Below the pieces are notes generated by a model. It was not told where the DNA came from. It did no database searches and was given only the letters and a program-made list of their open reading frames with translations. From the NCBI GenBank assembly GCA_950295325.1, contig OX485803.1:29999554-30063553 (forward strand): a stretch of 64,000 nt of DNA. Reading direction: 5' to 3'. The position numbers and the translations under genes are program-made. The DNA comes from Polytrichum commune (lineage: Eukaryota; Streptophyta; Polytrichopsida; Polytrichales; Polytrichaceae). Below are positions 47,998 to 60,460 of this stretch, piece by piece. Each line of letters begins with the position of its first letter. Within the stretch, counting starts at the first letter, position 1.

Positions 47998-48215
47998 GAG
48001 GTAGAGGGTGCTAAAACCAACACCTATGAACGCCTCCCAATCACCAACAATCTACTACCTTGAAGCTAAAAATATTTTTCCTTTCTTTATGCCTATATTT
48101 AGAACAAAGGCTTATATGAATATATGTTCTTTATACCAGCCATGTAGCCATATGTATGTACAACAACTTAAAGTGTTGGTTTAAGCACCCTCTACCTTAC
48201 ATTACGGGAAAATGG

Positions 48216-49106
48216 GTCAAAAGGGAGCGAGCACAGACATGGTAGTGAGAGCATGGGGGCGAGACACTATGGAGATGTTGTGACACATGGCACAATACCA
48301 AAGATGCTTGCGAATCTTTTATCGTGAGTGAGGAAGACTGTTGAATTGAGCAGGCTCCGATGGCACAAAACCCAAATTGGATTCAGTGATATTTGCTCGC
48401 GAAAGGTTGCCATGAGTAGTGTAACATGGGCCACTATTGGTACATGTTGACTAGAACTAAGATAACGGTTATCTGGAAAGAGTTTAAAGTAAAAGCATAA
48501 GATTCATTATAGTTGAACTTGCTTTCTACTTTAGTGAAACTTAAGACAACCAGAGTGTAATATGGGCTATTATTGATACATGTTGACTAGAACAAAGATA
48601 ACGGTAGTCTAGAATGAGTTTAAAATAAAAGCATGTTCATTATATTAATCTAGTTTGCAATGCGCGTTGAGAGCAAACTCCAGCGTTGTTGGTGGTAAGT
48701 TGTGAATGATGGAAAGTTGCAGGTCATCCCCAAGCTGCTCCTGCCTGATGACGTGGCGCATTCTAACTGGGTCTGACCCGGTCTAATACCGGCATCTCAA
48801 CATTGACCTTCGTTTTGCTACCTTCCTTTGGTACACTGCAGGGATGTACAGGGACGTATACTGGGTCGTATGCACTCTCATCTTTGATGAGTTTGGGATG
48901 ATGTCCTCATGGCTCCAGCAATGAACGCAGAGAACTGGCTGCTAGTTGAGTTTAAGAAATAACTGGTTGAAGTTCAAGGTTTCAGGAAAATTACCGATTA
49001 TTTTAGAGGAATCTAGGAATTTATTTACCTCATATCAATAAAGAAGAAGCGAAGATTGCAACATGTAACCGGTTGGACTTGGAAACACTAGGATATTGAC
49101 CCATTG
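48216..49106 (-). repeat. Right arm of the large inverted repeat pair
   Basis: Reverse complement of 40329-41014. It holds an extra block (about 48415-48650) that is itself two tandem units of about 81 bp (48419-48499 and 48555-48634, both with tacatgttgactagaac). The two arms enclose 7.2 kb. They may be two independent insertions in opposite orientation or the ends of one large element. Confidence 0.88.
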
Positions 49107-49823
49107 CCTCATCATCCAATCTCTCACCACAACCCAAGTCTCAAAACATCTCACACAACATCTTCACACAACATCTATATGAGCACATCAAACTTAACAT
49201 CTCAAACAACACCAACCCCCTCACCATCATCACTCCGATAGTTATTCCCAACCTATCCCATAGGACTCATAGAGAATCCCTCAAAATTCTAAAACTTGTG
49301 CATGACTTCTTCCATAAATCACACCAATAATAACATCAACAATGAAACCAACGTACAAACATATACCCATACCCCATCACGTGTCTCACATGGAACTATG
49401 ATCACCTAAACACAACTCTACAAGACATACACCAACTTACCATCATAAACAATGCCCCATCTCTATTTCAATTCATGCAAGAAACAAAAATCCCATAGGA
49501 TAAATCCACAAAATATATAGATATGCAATTTTCATCCTATAAATATCATGTATAATAATGCACTTGACATGCTCACATGCCTATGATGCCCTTACATACA
49601 ATATGCCCCAACGAGAGGAGGACTAATCACTATGATACATGAATCTATCACCCTCTCTAGTTTCATCACCAAAATATCAACCCTTGTTGAACTCATCCCT
49701 TACCTACAAATTATCACAATAGCCAACAAACCTCTCACCCTCATTGAATTCATTCACTTGTACATGCCATCACATGAAGAAGACCTACACATCATCTTAG
49801 AAAGCTTTACAACTTAATCACAA

Positions 49824-50584
49824 AATTGTGATTGTTGTGAGCTTGAAGCACCCGACCATCAGAGAGACAAAAGATCCGATCCTCTCTCCTCCCATGAGCT
49901 CCCTTTTATGTCAAAACATTATTTTTCCTTTTTATTTCTCATATAATAAAAGTGTTCTATTCATACCTCTATCTTGGTTCTTCTATGAATCTTCTATCTT
50001 TTGGCTCAATCACAATCCAGTAGTCCGAATTCTCCAATTCCAACTTGATCCAATCATTCATTCTTCTAAGTGGAATTCTCCAATTCCAACTTGATCCAAT
50101 CATTCATTCTTCTAAGTGGAATTCTCCAATTCCAACTTGATCCAACCATTTATTCTTCTAAGTGGAATTCTCCAATTCCAACTTGATCCAACCATTTATT
50201 CTTCTAAGTGGAATTCTCCAATTCCAACTTGATGATTCATTCATCCAATATTCTAGTTGGAACTGTCTAATTCCAACTATATTCATTCATTCAAAGTTGT
50301 CTAACTCAAACACAAAGATCTTCTAGAGGAAGGTGTCTGACCTCCAGTTTGAGTTATCTAACTCCCACGTAAAGATTTTTGATTGGGGGGTGTCTAACTC
50401 CCGTGCACATTCATTCACGAGTTGTCTAGCCCTTGTGCACCATTCTCTCTTGGGTTGTCTAACCCAATTCTTTCTTTGGAGTTGTCTAACTCCAAACACC
50501 ATTTGCTCACATGCTAAGTACAACAAAATATAATGAGTCTTTCTTTCTTGCGTAATCCAACATTAAAACTTTTTAATTGGGCAT
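49824..50584. mobile_element. 761-bp insertion in the LINE remnant, possibly a solo LTR
   Basis: It splits the endonuclease between YMPSHEED and GDFNQDI. A direct repeat ATCACAA (49817-49823 and 50585-50591) flanks it, a likely target duplication. It includes TATA-like sequence (cataataaaag region near 49945) and a tandem array. No inverted ends and no coding capacity are seen. A solo LTR is one reading, but a 7-bp duplication is unusual for that. Confidence 0.5.
50027..50500. repeat. 46-bp tandem array and degenerate continuation
   Basis: Units of exactly 46 bp begin at 50027, 50073, 50119, 50165 and 50211 (gaattctccaattccaactt...). They fade into irregular copies of a gttgtctaactcc phrase up to about 50500. 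The array lies wholly inside the 761-bp insertion. Confidence 0.93.
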
Positions 50585-51244
50585 ATCACAATTCACTCAC
50601 CACGCTTTCCAACGCTCATTGGAGATTTCAACCAAGACATATTCCTCATCAACTGCCACAACCAACACTTCATAACTCAATCAACCAATGAATATATAGA
50701 ATGGCAAACTTTTACAACTAGCCTCCAACTTACAAAAAACCCCAACACAACAACATTTCCAAGACAAGGGGGAACCTAACTACAACCACACTAGCCTTAT
50801 AGACGGCTTCTATACCCCTAGCAACCACTCGATATACCACAAATGCCACACCAACACATAACTTCACCTCAATTTGGACCACTTCCCAGTAACCCTCCAC
50901 CTCCCATCCTAGTTTGTAGTTTGCAAACCCCCTACACCACCAACAAATACAACCCCCCAATTCACATACCTAGTACCAAAAATCAATATCCAAGCCTTCT
51001 CTCACTAAATTCAATGAACTAAACTTCGTCAACATCCACCAACTCACCAGCCTACTACAACACGCCACCCCCCTTCACACCCAAAAATGGATAGAAGCCA
51101 CAAACAAGAATCCAAACCATAATAATCTCCATCAATGAATGTGCCATACAAACTTATGCCACACCCCCACCATTATCCCTCATCCCACAAACAAAACGTC
51201 AAGGGGGTTTCCTGCCCCACAAACTCCAAAAACAATGGGAATAC

Positions 51245-51350
51245 TCATAACATCATTCAAATCCATAACAATGTTCTATGGGACTGGCAATATTCCACAT
51301 AATATTGTTTGTCCCACAAAACATTGTTATGGATCTGAATAATGTTATGA
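51245..51350. repeat. Hairpin of about 106 bp
   Basis: Arms tcataacatcattcaaatcc...ttctatgggac and their near complement pair over about 40 bases with a few mismatches; the loop is itself palindromic (caatattccacataatattg). A MITE or small-RNA-like hairpin. Confidence 0.85.
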
Positions 51351-51655
51351 TACCTCAATACTTACCACCTTATAATAAGAAAAGGCCATTCAAACCACCC
51401 ATACCCAATACCCCCCAACTGACGACACCTTTAGCTTGAAATTCAAGAAATAAACAACCTTCACGACCTACCACCAACGATCCACAAGATACACAAAATT
51501 GGATAAACAATATCGCAACAAAGCCAAGAGCATGAAGGCCGAAGCTCAACAATTAACCATTGCACAAACCTCCCAAAACTACAAAAGAGCAATACAATAT
51601 ATACCAATCTCTACTTGACAAATAGAAATGAAAATGAAATATACAGCCCGAAAAT

Positions 51656-51737
51656 CGTGCTCGGCAGGATTCGAACCTGCGCGGGCAAAGCCCACATGAT
51701 TTCTAGTCATGCCCGATAACCACTCCGGCACAAGCAC
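51656..51737 (-). tRNA. tRNA-Ser (anticodon AGA), second copy
   Basis: 82 nt, differing from the 46 kb copy at two positions: position 6 of the acceptor stem is T (a G-T wobble with the 3' strand), and the variable arm reads GCCCGC. The B box GGTTCGAATCC and anticodon are intact. A TTTT lies two bases after the 3' end (- strand), a good RNA polymerase III terminator, which the first copy lacks. The upstream flank is shared with the first copy, so both come from a segment duplication. Confidence 0.96.
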
Positions 51738-53868
51738 TTTCACATGTGCATGAAGAGGCTTGTTTGACAAGGGGCACACACATCTAACAAACACAAAGGC
51801 CTCTAACACCGAGAACACTACACAATGGAACACACAAAACATGGAGATTGCATTTACCACCAAGTCTACGCACACACTATCACATCCACCGGAAAACCAC
51901 CTCATGGCAAATTCAACACACATACAAAAAAGCACCTCACGCGCACACATTTCACACCCATACAATAACAAATTAATCACCCCAATAGTCAACACATACA
52001 ATATGGGAACACTCCTTCACTTCTCATGTGGTTCTATGTAAGTGGTTCTATACTTATTATGCGGCCTGCAGGGCTTAGCAATTTCTTGCAATTTATTCTT
52101 GAGCATCAGCTAAGTGATTGGGTGCAAGCATGGTAACGTGGACCAAAAACAATGCTCGGGTATCCTACCACCAAAGTTTGTTTGGTCAAATACCTAGAAA
52201 TAATAGAAGGTAGTTGTTTAAATTGAATATTTTTTCATGGTGACCTCTGTTGTTGTGTATAGTTCTCTAATGTAGAATACCAAGATGATTGAGATTTGCA
52301 AATTTTATGATTAAAAGTAATGCTCAAAAGAAAATGGCTAGATATGGTTTTGGATGTAAATTTCGTGGCCTTCATTATTTTGAACCCATTCTTTTCCATT
52401 ATCTTTGAATTCATTATACACTTGAGGTCACCATCAAATATTTATGTAGATGATCATCAATACGGATGTAATTCTATCATCTTACAATTTGTTTTTTTGA
52501 CAATTACTTGTTCAATATTACCACTTGCACCCTCTTCTAAAATAAATATGTAGATTTTTTTTGAAGATTTTTTTTTCAACATAAATTGCTTGACTTTGTA
52601 GATCAACTTGTTTAAAAAAAATAAAAAAAACGTTTATGATCTTCTTTTTTCTCCATAATATGAAAAATTGGTATATTATTTTGAATCAATTTCACTTAAA
52701 CATATGCAAGGATTAAGAGCGGTCCACTTAAGTGTGCTTGCACTCGATTCAAATATCCTTCTCCATTCAGGCTGAGTTTGGGTGGAGTGGGTCATTCAAT
52801 TCTATGTAGCAAATGAGGCAACTGTACATGTATTGGCTAGTTTTTTTAAATTTAATTTTTTTTAATAATAATAATTAATAAATTTATGTTCATTCTGCAA
52901 TAATCTCAACAGTATTATCATTTCTGGCCCTGATTTCTAAGTTCTTTACAGATTAGTAGACTGTTCTGGTTAAATTTTTAGTTGCAAGAAGCAGAAAAGT
53001 CTTTGAGGTAATTACCAAACATTCCAAGTAACATTCTCGAATGTATTGACTCCAATGAACCTCAGGTTTGATTGAGATCTATTTATCACCCACCTCCTCC
53101 TGGTGGAATGCCAGCCACCGACTCCAGAATGTTATCTCAAATATAAGGGTATGCTGCCCTATTATAGAGGACTACATCTTGAGCAATGTTTAGTCTATTT
53201 ATGTGCATTAGTATTTGGTTTGAAATGTAATTCTCATGTAAAAGAACTTGTACAAAAACTTGCCATGATTTATTTCGAATTTAATCTATCATTTTGAAAT
53301 AGTTATGAATTTTTAAGTATTATGTCAGAGCGTGCTATAGTAGATTTCAAAAGGTCTCATTTTAGACTTGAATAAGTCCTATCATAGAATTAAATCTTGT
53401 CTACTTAGTATTTCTAAGTTCATCTTTACACACTCATCATGTGTGTTGGAACTTGACACCTCATTCATTTGGTGTTGGCTTTTTGGCCTTTTGCCTAAAC
53501 AAAAGAAAAAGAAAAAGAAAAAAGAAATCCGACTCCTAATGAGCTAATTACACACTAACTTGGTTCACCAAGTGTCCTAGCCAACCAATGAGATTAGCAA
53601 AGGAATAGGGTGGAATTTTCTTATCCTTGAAACCATGTTTACCTTAACCCAAATGTGAGAAAGATTGTGTTCTTTAATTTTGGTACTTGCCTCTCCCATG
53701 TAAGTGCTTCTAAATTTCCTTCATGAAGAAGTGCTTCACCTAACTCCGACACCTCCCCTTCCTCAATAGTTCATTGTATTGGGAACTTTGGGAACCCTAG
53801 GATCCTATTTTTTTAAATGTTCCCTAAAGCTTGACGAATGGACACCTCCTTGGTATCAATGCAATTTT
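51738..53868. other. Gene-free spacer
   Basis: The first 90 bases are the flank shared with the other tRNA-Ser copy. The rest is AT-rich, with runs of A and T, and no gene or element is recognised. Confidence 0.45.
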
Positions 53869-53930
53869 TGGGGTTCATGAAATCCCCATGCCACACTAAT
53901 ATCTTATTAATAATATGATAATTACACCTA

Positions 53931-54076
53931 CATAACATTACTTAGCTGATGGGTTATGTTCAACTGCCTTGACTACATATTTGGTCTGAACTAGTGGGAT
54001 TCCGGCATCCAAAGTCTTTATTCTTGAACCTATCACTAGGCCCATGAACATAACTCATCAGCTAAGTAACATTATG
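53931..54076. mobile_element. MITE, 146 bp, TA target site
   Basis: Ends cataacattacttagctgat and, in reverse complement, cataatgttacttagctgat form 31-bp inverted repeats with three mismatches. TA flanks both sides. It sits in a dispersed repeat whose other copy (about 37940-37975) has the uninterrupted ttacacataggtatg, an empty site with a single TA. A TA duplication suggests the Tc1/mariner type. Confidence 0.85.
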
Positions 54077-56146
54077 TAGGCACGAAGGTCCACACATGAA
54101 TATACATAGACCTGAAGCGGAATAATCCTTCCGCAAACATTCTTTGCTAGAAGTTCACTATCTTCAACTGCCCAGAACCTAAGAATCGAGTGATAGACTA
54201 TGGTGTGAGAATTTCTGAAGCCACTTCGCATCTTTCCAAAACCTAATTGAGGGCCAATTTACACTATGGACCATGAAGTAGGACCATGGAAGATGGCCTT
54301 TTCCATGGTTTGCCTTGATGGTCCAACTTCCATGATCTAATTTCTTTAAAAATCAATTCAGAAAGCCTTTGGGCCCCTCACTAGGTGTAAACCGAATGTG
54401 GACCAAGAGGAATGATCATGCACCCAAAAATGAATGTGTTGATTTTTAAAAAAAAAATATACCGAGCGAGCAATCTAGAGTGAGTCATCAATCATCAAGT
54501 TGATCAATGTCGGCCACAAAACGACAACAACAAGCGGTCGAGGAGTTTCTTGTGTATCAAGTCAACTTGCACTCCTAGAAAGAACAATACCCTAAAAAGG
54601 ATACTTAGTGTTTGATAATATTTGATGTTGTTACTACTACCTTACCTTGCTCAACACTAATTTTCAATTCCTTGGCAATTAGTGTTAGAAGATATGCTAG
54701 AAGATATGTTGGAATTCTTCGTTTATCATTGTTTCCTTTTCTTTTCATAACCTTAACTAACAATAGATTCAAACATTTAACTTCCACAAATTATCATAGT
54801 TGATATTTAGTGTTTGAGTTTACATTTAATGTTACTTACTTTCAGAGAGTTATTGACATTTAGTGTATGCATTCGTATTTAGTGTATCAAACACTAAATA
54901 TCTTTTTAAGTGTAGTGTCGGTAACATAATAAGAGCATGGCTAGTATTTCCCGCTATATTTCCCTCTATACATCACGGTATATGTATTTACAAGTAAAGG
55001 CCACCAAGTCATCCCAGATAGGGGTTGGGGCTTGCAGTTCGACACCCCTAGGCAGACCCTAGAAAAAAATATGTTTTTTTTAGATCCTGACCGAAAACTG
55101 CTGCTGGCTCTGCCCAACTTCAAAATGTTTTTTGCCCTTGCATACTTGAAGGTCACTTGTTCATATACCCCACATTGAGTGCACTTCATTTTTAAGGTCC
55201 AAAATGCAATATATATATATATATATATTCAGTGCACCTGATTGGGGTTCATTAGTTCGAATGTGCATGTCTACTTGTAGAAACCTAGGCCTTGCACTTG
55301 ATTACCTTCAATTACATTTATTTATTCTTAATTACATTCAATCACACTCAATTAGTTTGAATGTGCATGAATACTTGTGAAAGTAGAAGGCATTAACTAA
55401 AATTTTATAAATAAAAATACTCAAAATAAAACACTAAGTTTAGTCTCATTTCAACATGACAACGACCCTTTCAAATGGTACATCGCAAAAATTATAACCT
55501 CAATAATAACGAGGGTTTTGTAATAATTTTGACTTTCAAATGAATTGGTCATGCTTTATTGACAATTTTCCTTTGGAATTGAAATCTTAGTCAATTGCTT
55601 GTCTACTAAGTGGAAGTGAACATATATATTGGATTTTGGACCTTGAAGACGAAGTGCACTCAATATGGGTTATATGGACAAGTGGCCTTCAAGAATGCAA
55701 GGGCAACTTCATTTTTCCCAAGTCGGGCGGAGTGGGTAGCAATTTCCTACCAGAATTAGATTTTTTGTTTTCTTTCCTGGGGATTGCCTAGGGGGTGTTG
55801 GATCGCAAGCCCCAACCCATTAAGCTTATGCACCTCGCCATGAAAGTTCGGTAGGGGAAGGTGTTTGTAGAGTGCATAATTTGTTTTGGTGAGTTCGAGG
55901 AAGCTTCTTCTTCTTCGGTTCAGGCAACACCAATCAATCTTGAGGCATCTTGTAACACCAAGAAACTAAAGGGAGTTTGTATTGAAAGTTTCTGGCACTT
56001 TCACACTTTGGGCTCCCGGAATTCTAGATCTTTTGGTGGCATTAATTTTATAATGTAATGAGATTTAGTATCACCTTCACACGTCACCTTCACTAATTTT
56101 CCACGTGCATTATTAGCCCACCCTCACTAATGGGATAATTAATGTA
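54077..56146. other. Gene-free spacer
   Basis: A worn element with hAT-like ends may lie at 54252-54393 (agggccaatttacactatgg). Several ACACTAAAT/ATTTAGTGT pieces of the 20/41 kb MITE family lie at 54604-54920. A (TA)10 run is at 55209-55228. No gene seen. Confidence 0.45.
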
Positions 56147-59100
56147 GACCCCCTTTTCCTTTGTAGTGGTTGTGGGGGCGCCACTCAAAAGAGATGGGTG
56201 TCTAGCCTAGTGCACCCGAATGGCCCGGCTAGGAGGATTAGCTAATTTATGAGTTAGGGGGGATTAAATAACCAAAATGTTAACTTTGTTTGATTCATTT
56301 GTATACAACAACATTGAAAAAGAAAATTTTGTATTTTGGTATTGCGGTGTTTTACACTAAAAAATAGTGCGGAATGTCGATAATTTTAGCGTTGGGAAGC
56401 CTAATCACATATATCAATGTAGTTAACCAAGCATCCACCCGCACCACCCAGTTAGGACAAACCAAAGTTTGACCACTTCAAAGAGATGAGTTAAGGTTGG
56501 CAGCCTAGATGTTTCAATCAACCTTGCCCAAGTTTTGAACATGACAATAACTGTGAATGATATTAATTTGTAGCTCGCATCATTATCATTTCATTATATT
56601 TGATTTTAATAATAATAATAATAATAATATTTATAAGATATAACTTTAACATTGACGTTTATGTTGATTTGGATGCTTTAAGAAATAGTGTGCCCCATCT
56701 TGTTGCAAAAGGAAGAATAGATGGGGGAATGAGAAGTAGGCATTCAAGAAATTAATTGAGCTAAAAGTGTTATCCTTAAAATCTCTCAAAATTACATGTT
56801 CTGGTAGGGAATTTCACCCCACATTTGACATTTTATAATGTTGAAGGAGCATTCAAGTGGTGTTAGATCCCATGATTTTGGGGAATTGAAGCGGACGCAC
56901 TTGATTTTGACCAAGAAACGATTGTATTAAATCTATCACAATTGAAATACTTTGCACTCTTTTGAACTTAGGTTGTGTAATTCCATTGCATCCAACTGGT
57001 GAAAAATACTCCCGGTTGCACACCAAATTTCTACCCATTTGTGATTAGAAAAAAGAGAGGTGCTTATGAAATTATTGAGTAATGCTTCGATCCAACATAG
57101 GTACATATGCTATTGCCACAAAAACACTTCAGCAAAAAAAATCCATCTACATTGCTATCTACCCTTCAAAATTCTCATTTGGACTAAAAAATAAAAAAAT
57201 AAAATCTCATGATACACTAGGAGTTAAGTTATCTCATTTTATTAAATAAACTTCACACAATTGATTTACTATAGTTGAGAGCATGTTTTTCTTCTTTTAA
57301 AAAATAGTATATTGAAGAAACCCACAACTAAAATAGCATGGGGAGTTATCTTAGCCTTATGTTTAATATACACGTGCGTTAATCGGATATTTAGTAGGGG
57401 GCTATTGTGTGAAGATTTAGGAATTTAAGTGACTCTATAATGAATTGGTCTTCAAGCATTTCTCAGACGCCTACTAGTAGTTAGAAGTTTCTATCTATAT
57501 GTTCTCATAGGACCCTATATTAATTATAGTAACTTGAAAAAAAATCTTTACATTGTTCAACAATAATAATACAACCAAATATAAAGCATCCATGTGAAAA
57601 ATGATTTTTAGTGTCTTAACATTCTTGTACATTGTACACCTCCTACATATTATTCATTTCACTACTGATGACAGTGCAAAAGCTCTCCATCGGGCAAAGT
57701 TTGAAAAGTTTAGTCAACCGAATCCATTCAAGCCACACAAAACTCGTTATCTTTGCCATGAAGAAGGAAAGCACACACATACAACCACAAATTAACCCTT
57801 AATTAACTCTTCACTAGATCTTGACATTTTTGTCACTTGCATTTGCAATGAAATTCGCAGTGTCATAAAATAACTTCACAACATCAAGGTTGTCATCAAA
57901 TTAAGAACCCTAAACCTAAAAAGAACCAAACATTTCATGGCTCAACAAAAATTGTCATCCATGTCACCCATGGAACATCCAATTTTTGAAAAAAATATAA
58001 TAAATATCTCAAAGAAATAACTTGCACCTTATATAGTAATTCACGTTGTTTGTTAATCTATGTCTAATGAAATCTTGGGTATAATAGGCAAAACATTTAG
58101 TTGCAACTACAACTACAAGAGCACAATACCTAATGTCTCGTCACAACCAGTGATTTGTGGATATAGTTCCCATAGCTAGACAAGTTGGCAACACATGTCT
58201 TTATGAAGACATGTACTCTCCTCAAATTATGTATAAAGAAGTAATCAGAAGAAACGCCTAAAGAGGCATTTGCCATAGTATTCTTAAAACCCTCTCTCAT
58301 GTCCTCTATCTATGCTTAACCTGTGGAGGATTGATAAATGTGCCATTTGAGGGTATTGTGCAATTACCTTTGATGTATTTCTATGCTTGGCTTATTGCCA
58401 ACTGACAAACTAAAAATCATAGATTACATAATAGCTTAACCCACCTTCTTAAAAACACCATATACACCCCCAAAAAAAAAGTCATGACCAAAAAGTAGAC
58501 TATACCTACACCAAATCATAGATTACATAATAGCTTAATGTATATGTACAGAAATTTTAAACTCTTGAAATAAACTGCCTTGATGATGTATATACAATTT
58601 AAGTAGTTGACAACAAATTTTTCAATCATTAATCAAATTGATTTTCTTAATTTTCTTGATAAATCATGAAACACATTGATATTCATACATCACTTTGTAT
58701 TAATTAACTTATATCGTGACAGGGTATGACAATTTTGCTCATGGATTAACACACATGAACTTTGGGGGGTATAAGGTATATAGGGATGAAATAAACTCTC
58801 TTTTGTGAGAAATCTTAGGGGGGCTTAGAGTATAATACTCACCCCCCCCAAAACATAAAATAATCCCTATTTTTTTGGGTACAAAATCATTTCAAAACAT
58901 TCTACCTCCCATATGTATACTCATGTGCTACTGTATGGGCTACATTGAGTGCCCCCCCCCCCCCCAATGACTTTAATCCAAACCAAAAGAATAAAATTTG
59001 TATTACATGAAGTCTAGGTGATTTGTTAGGACAAATATTAAAAGGTCAATGAAGGGGTTTGGTAAAAGCTCAATCCTTTAGTGTAAGCGAGCCTCATTTG

Positions 59101-59852
59101 GTTTAATCAAATGCACGGACACCTACATTTGAGTGGTGTGTGGTTAGGTGCAAATCTAAGAACAAACATCAAAAAGACATGTGTTCAGAAAGGATTGGAG
59201 AGTGTCTTCAAAATTGTGTCCTAAGATTGGACATGTCTTTTTGGTGTCCAATATCTTTTAAACACATCTCCAATCAACATTATGACCTAAGATTGGACAA
59301 CATGCTCAAAATTTGTTCATTGTTCTACTATAGGTTCACTTGTCAACATCATTTTTTTGAGGGGGGGGGGGGGGGGGTGTCCTTATCACTCACATAACAA
59401 ATTCATTACTACCTCCAATTTCTTTTGAGAGTGACTCTCATGGCTTCTTCAAATACATATGCGGACGCACATAAATTCCAACCTTGCAAATTCTAGTCTA
59501 AGTTAACAAACAACAAAAAGTAACCAGACAAAGCCCATCTATCTTACATGATGGTTCTATGTGGCCTAGGGTTCTACCCATGGCAATCATATTAGGGGTC
59601 CTAGAAGAACCTACCGCCCTATAAATTCATGACTGATTCATCTCAATGTAATGTCATTGCACTGAATATCTAATTTAGTGTGGCATTCAAATTGGTGTGC
59701 ATGGCATTGTCTTCATGACTTCTCATGTAACACCAAGTGTCGTATGACACCCTCTGTAGTTGATACCCAGTGATTGCAAGACAATTGATGTGGGCTGATG
59801 ATGAATAGTGTGAGCTACACCAAATCAAATGTTTAATGTAGGTATATTAATG
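56147..59852 (+). repeat. Copy B of the dispersed non-coding repeat (3.7 kb)
   Basis: Same order of landmarks as copy A at 41988-44718, including a C run (58952-58965) at the matching place. Extra blocks in B are at about 58080-58910 and 59095-59590; the latter resembles a piece at 26.2-26.35 kb (cacctatatttgagcggt / cacctacatttgagtggt). A run of 17 G is at 59361-59377 and an (AAT)n run at about 56608-56632. It ends at the empty site for the MITE that interrupts copy A. Confidence 0.88.
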
Positions 59853-60460
59853 ATGCAACTCCAGAACGTTTATCTCAATATACAGCTTGTACAACTGTTT
59901 CGTTTCCAAGAACGTTGAAAGAATTCCTCAATAAATATTGAAACAGAAATAATGTACAAAATCAGAAATACAAAACATGCTCGATGGTCAAGATGAAGAA
60001 CTCAATTAACCAACTTATTACAGAAGTTCTGAGGCTAAACACTGACTGACAAGTCCGTTGGAAAGCATCTGATACACTTCAGGCATCACCATTCCAAGAG
60101 CTTCGAAAACAACTTTGATGACGTCATGCAAATTTTCTAAGAAAATCGATAATCAAACTCCCGGATTTCCGATTCATAACAGAAAGGGAAAGTGAATTTA
60201 TATACACAAACTGATCAAGGCAATCTATCGCCAGGAGCCTTACTTACCCAAAGAAGCCAAAATGGCAAAGAAAAAAAAAAAAAATGGTTGCAGAAATGAA
60301 GAACGTTACCTAATTACCCCTCTGTAATTTGAGGGATTATTGTGCAAAAGCATGTCTCGCTACCTAGAGCAGATAATGGTGTCCTTTGTGGGATTTCCCA
60401 GCACTTGAGGAAATTGACTTCACTAGGACAAGCTCTATGCTTCTACAAAATATTTCTGAT
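59853..60460 (-). other. 3' flank of the carrier gene
   Basis: Presumed 3' UTR and terminator region on the - strand. A run of fifteen or more A (60270-60285, + strand) is present. No separate gene seen. Confidence 0.4.

Larger units (their letters stand above)
49130..51640 (+). pseudogene. LINE endonuclease remnant in a G-poor stretch
   Basis: The + strand is rich in A and C and very poor in G. Frame pieces give the apurinic-type endonuclease of non-LTR retrotransposons in order: TWNYDHLNT (49400s), SLFQFMQETKI (the QET motif, about 49458-49490), TRGGLITMIHESITL, FIHLYMPSHEED, then after an insertion LIGDFNQDI (the GDFN motif, about 50610-50640), IDGFYTP and LDHFPV (the final DH motif, about 50868-50886). 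Stops and at least one frame change show it is dead. The 700 bases after the endonuclease have no recognisable reverse transcriptase, which is odd because LINEs usually lose their 5' end, not their 3' end. Confidence 0.78.

Noticed and set aside
50323-50533. Overlapping frames on both strands
   Set aside because: They are translations of the degenerate tandem repeat inside the 761-bp insertion.
54252-54393. A sixth short element with hAT-like ends
   Set aside because: The left end fits the family, but the proposed right end matches at too few positions to be called.
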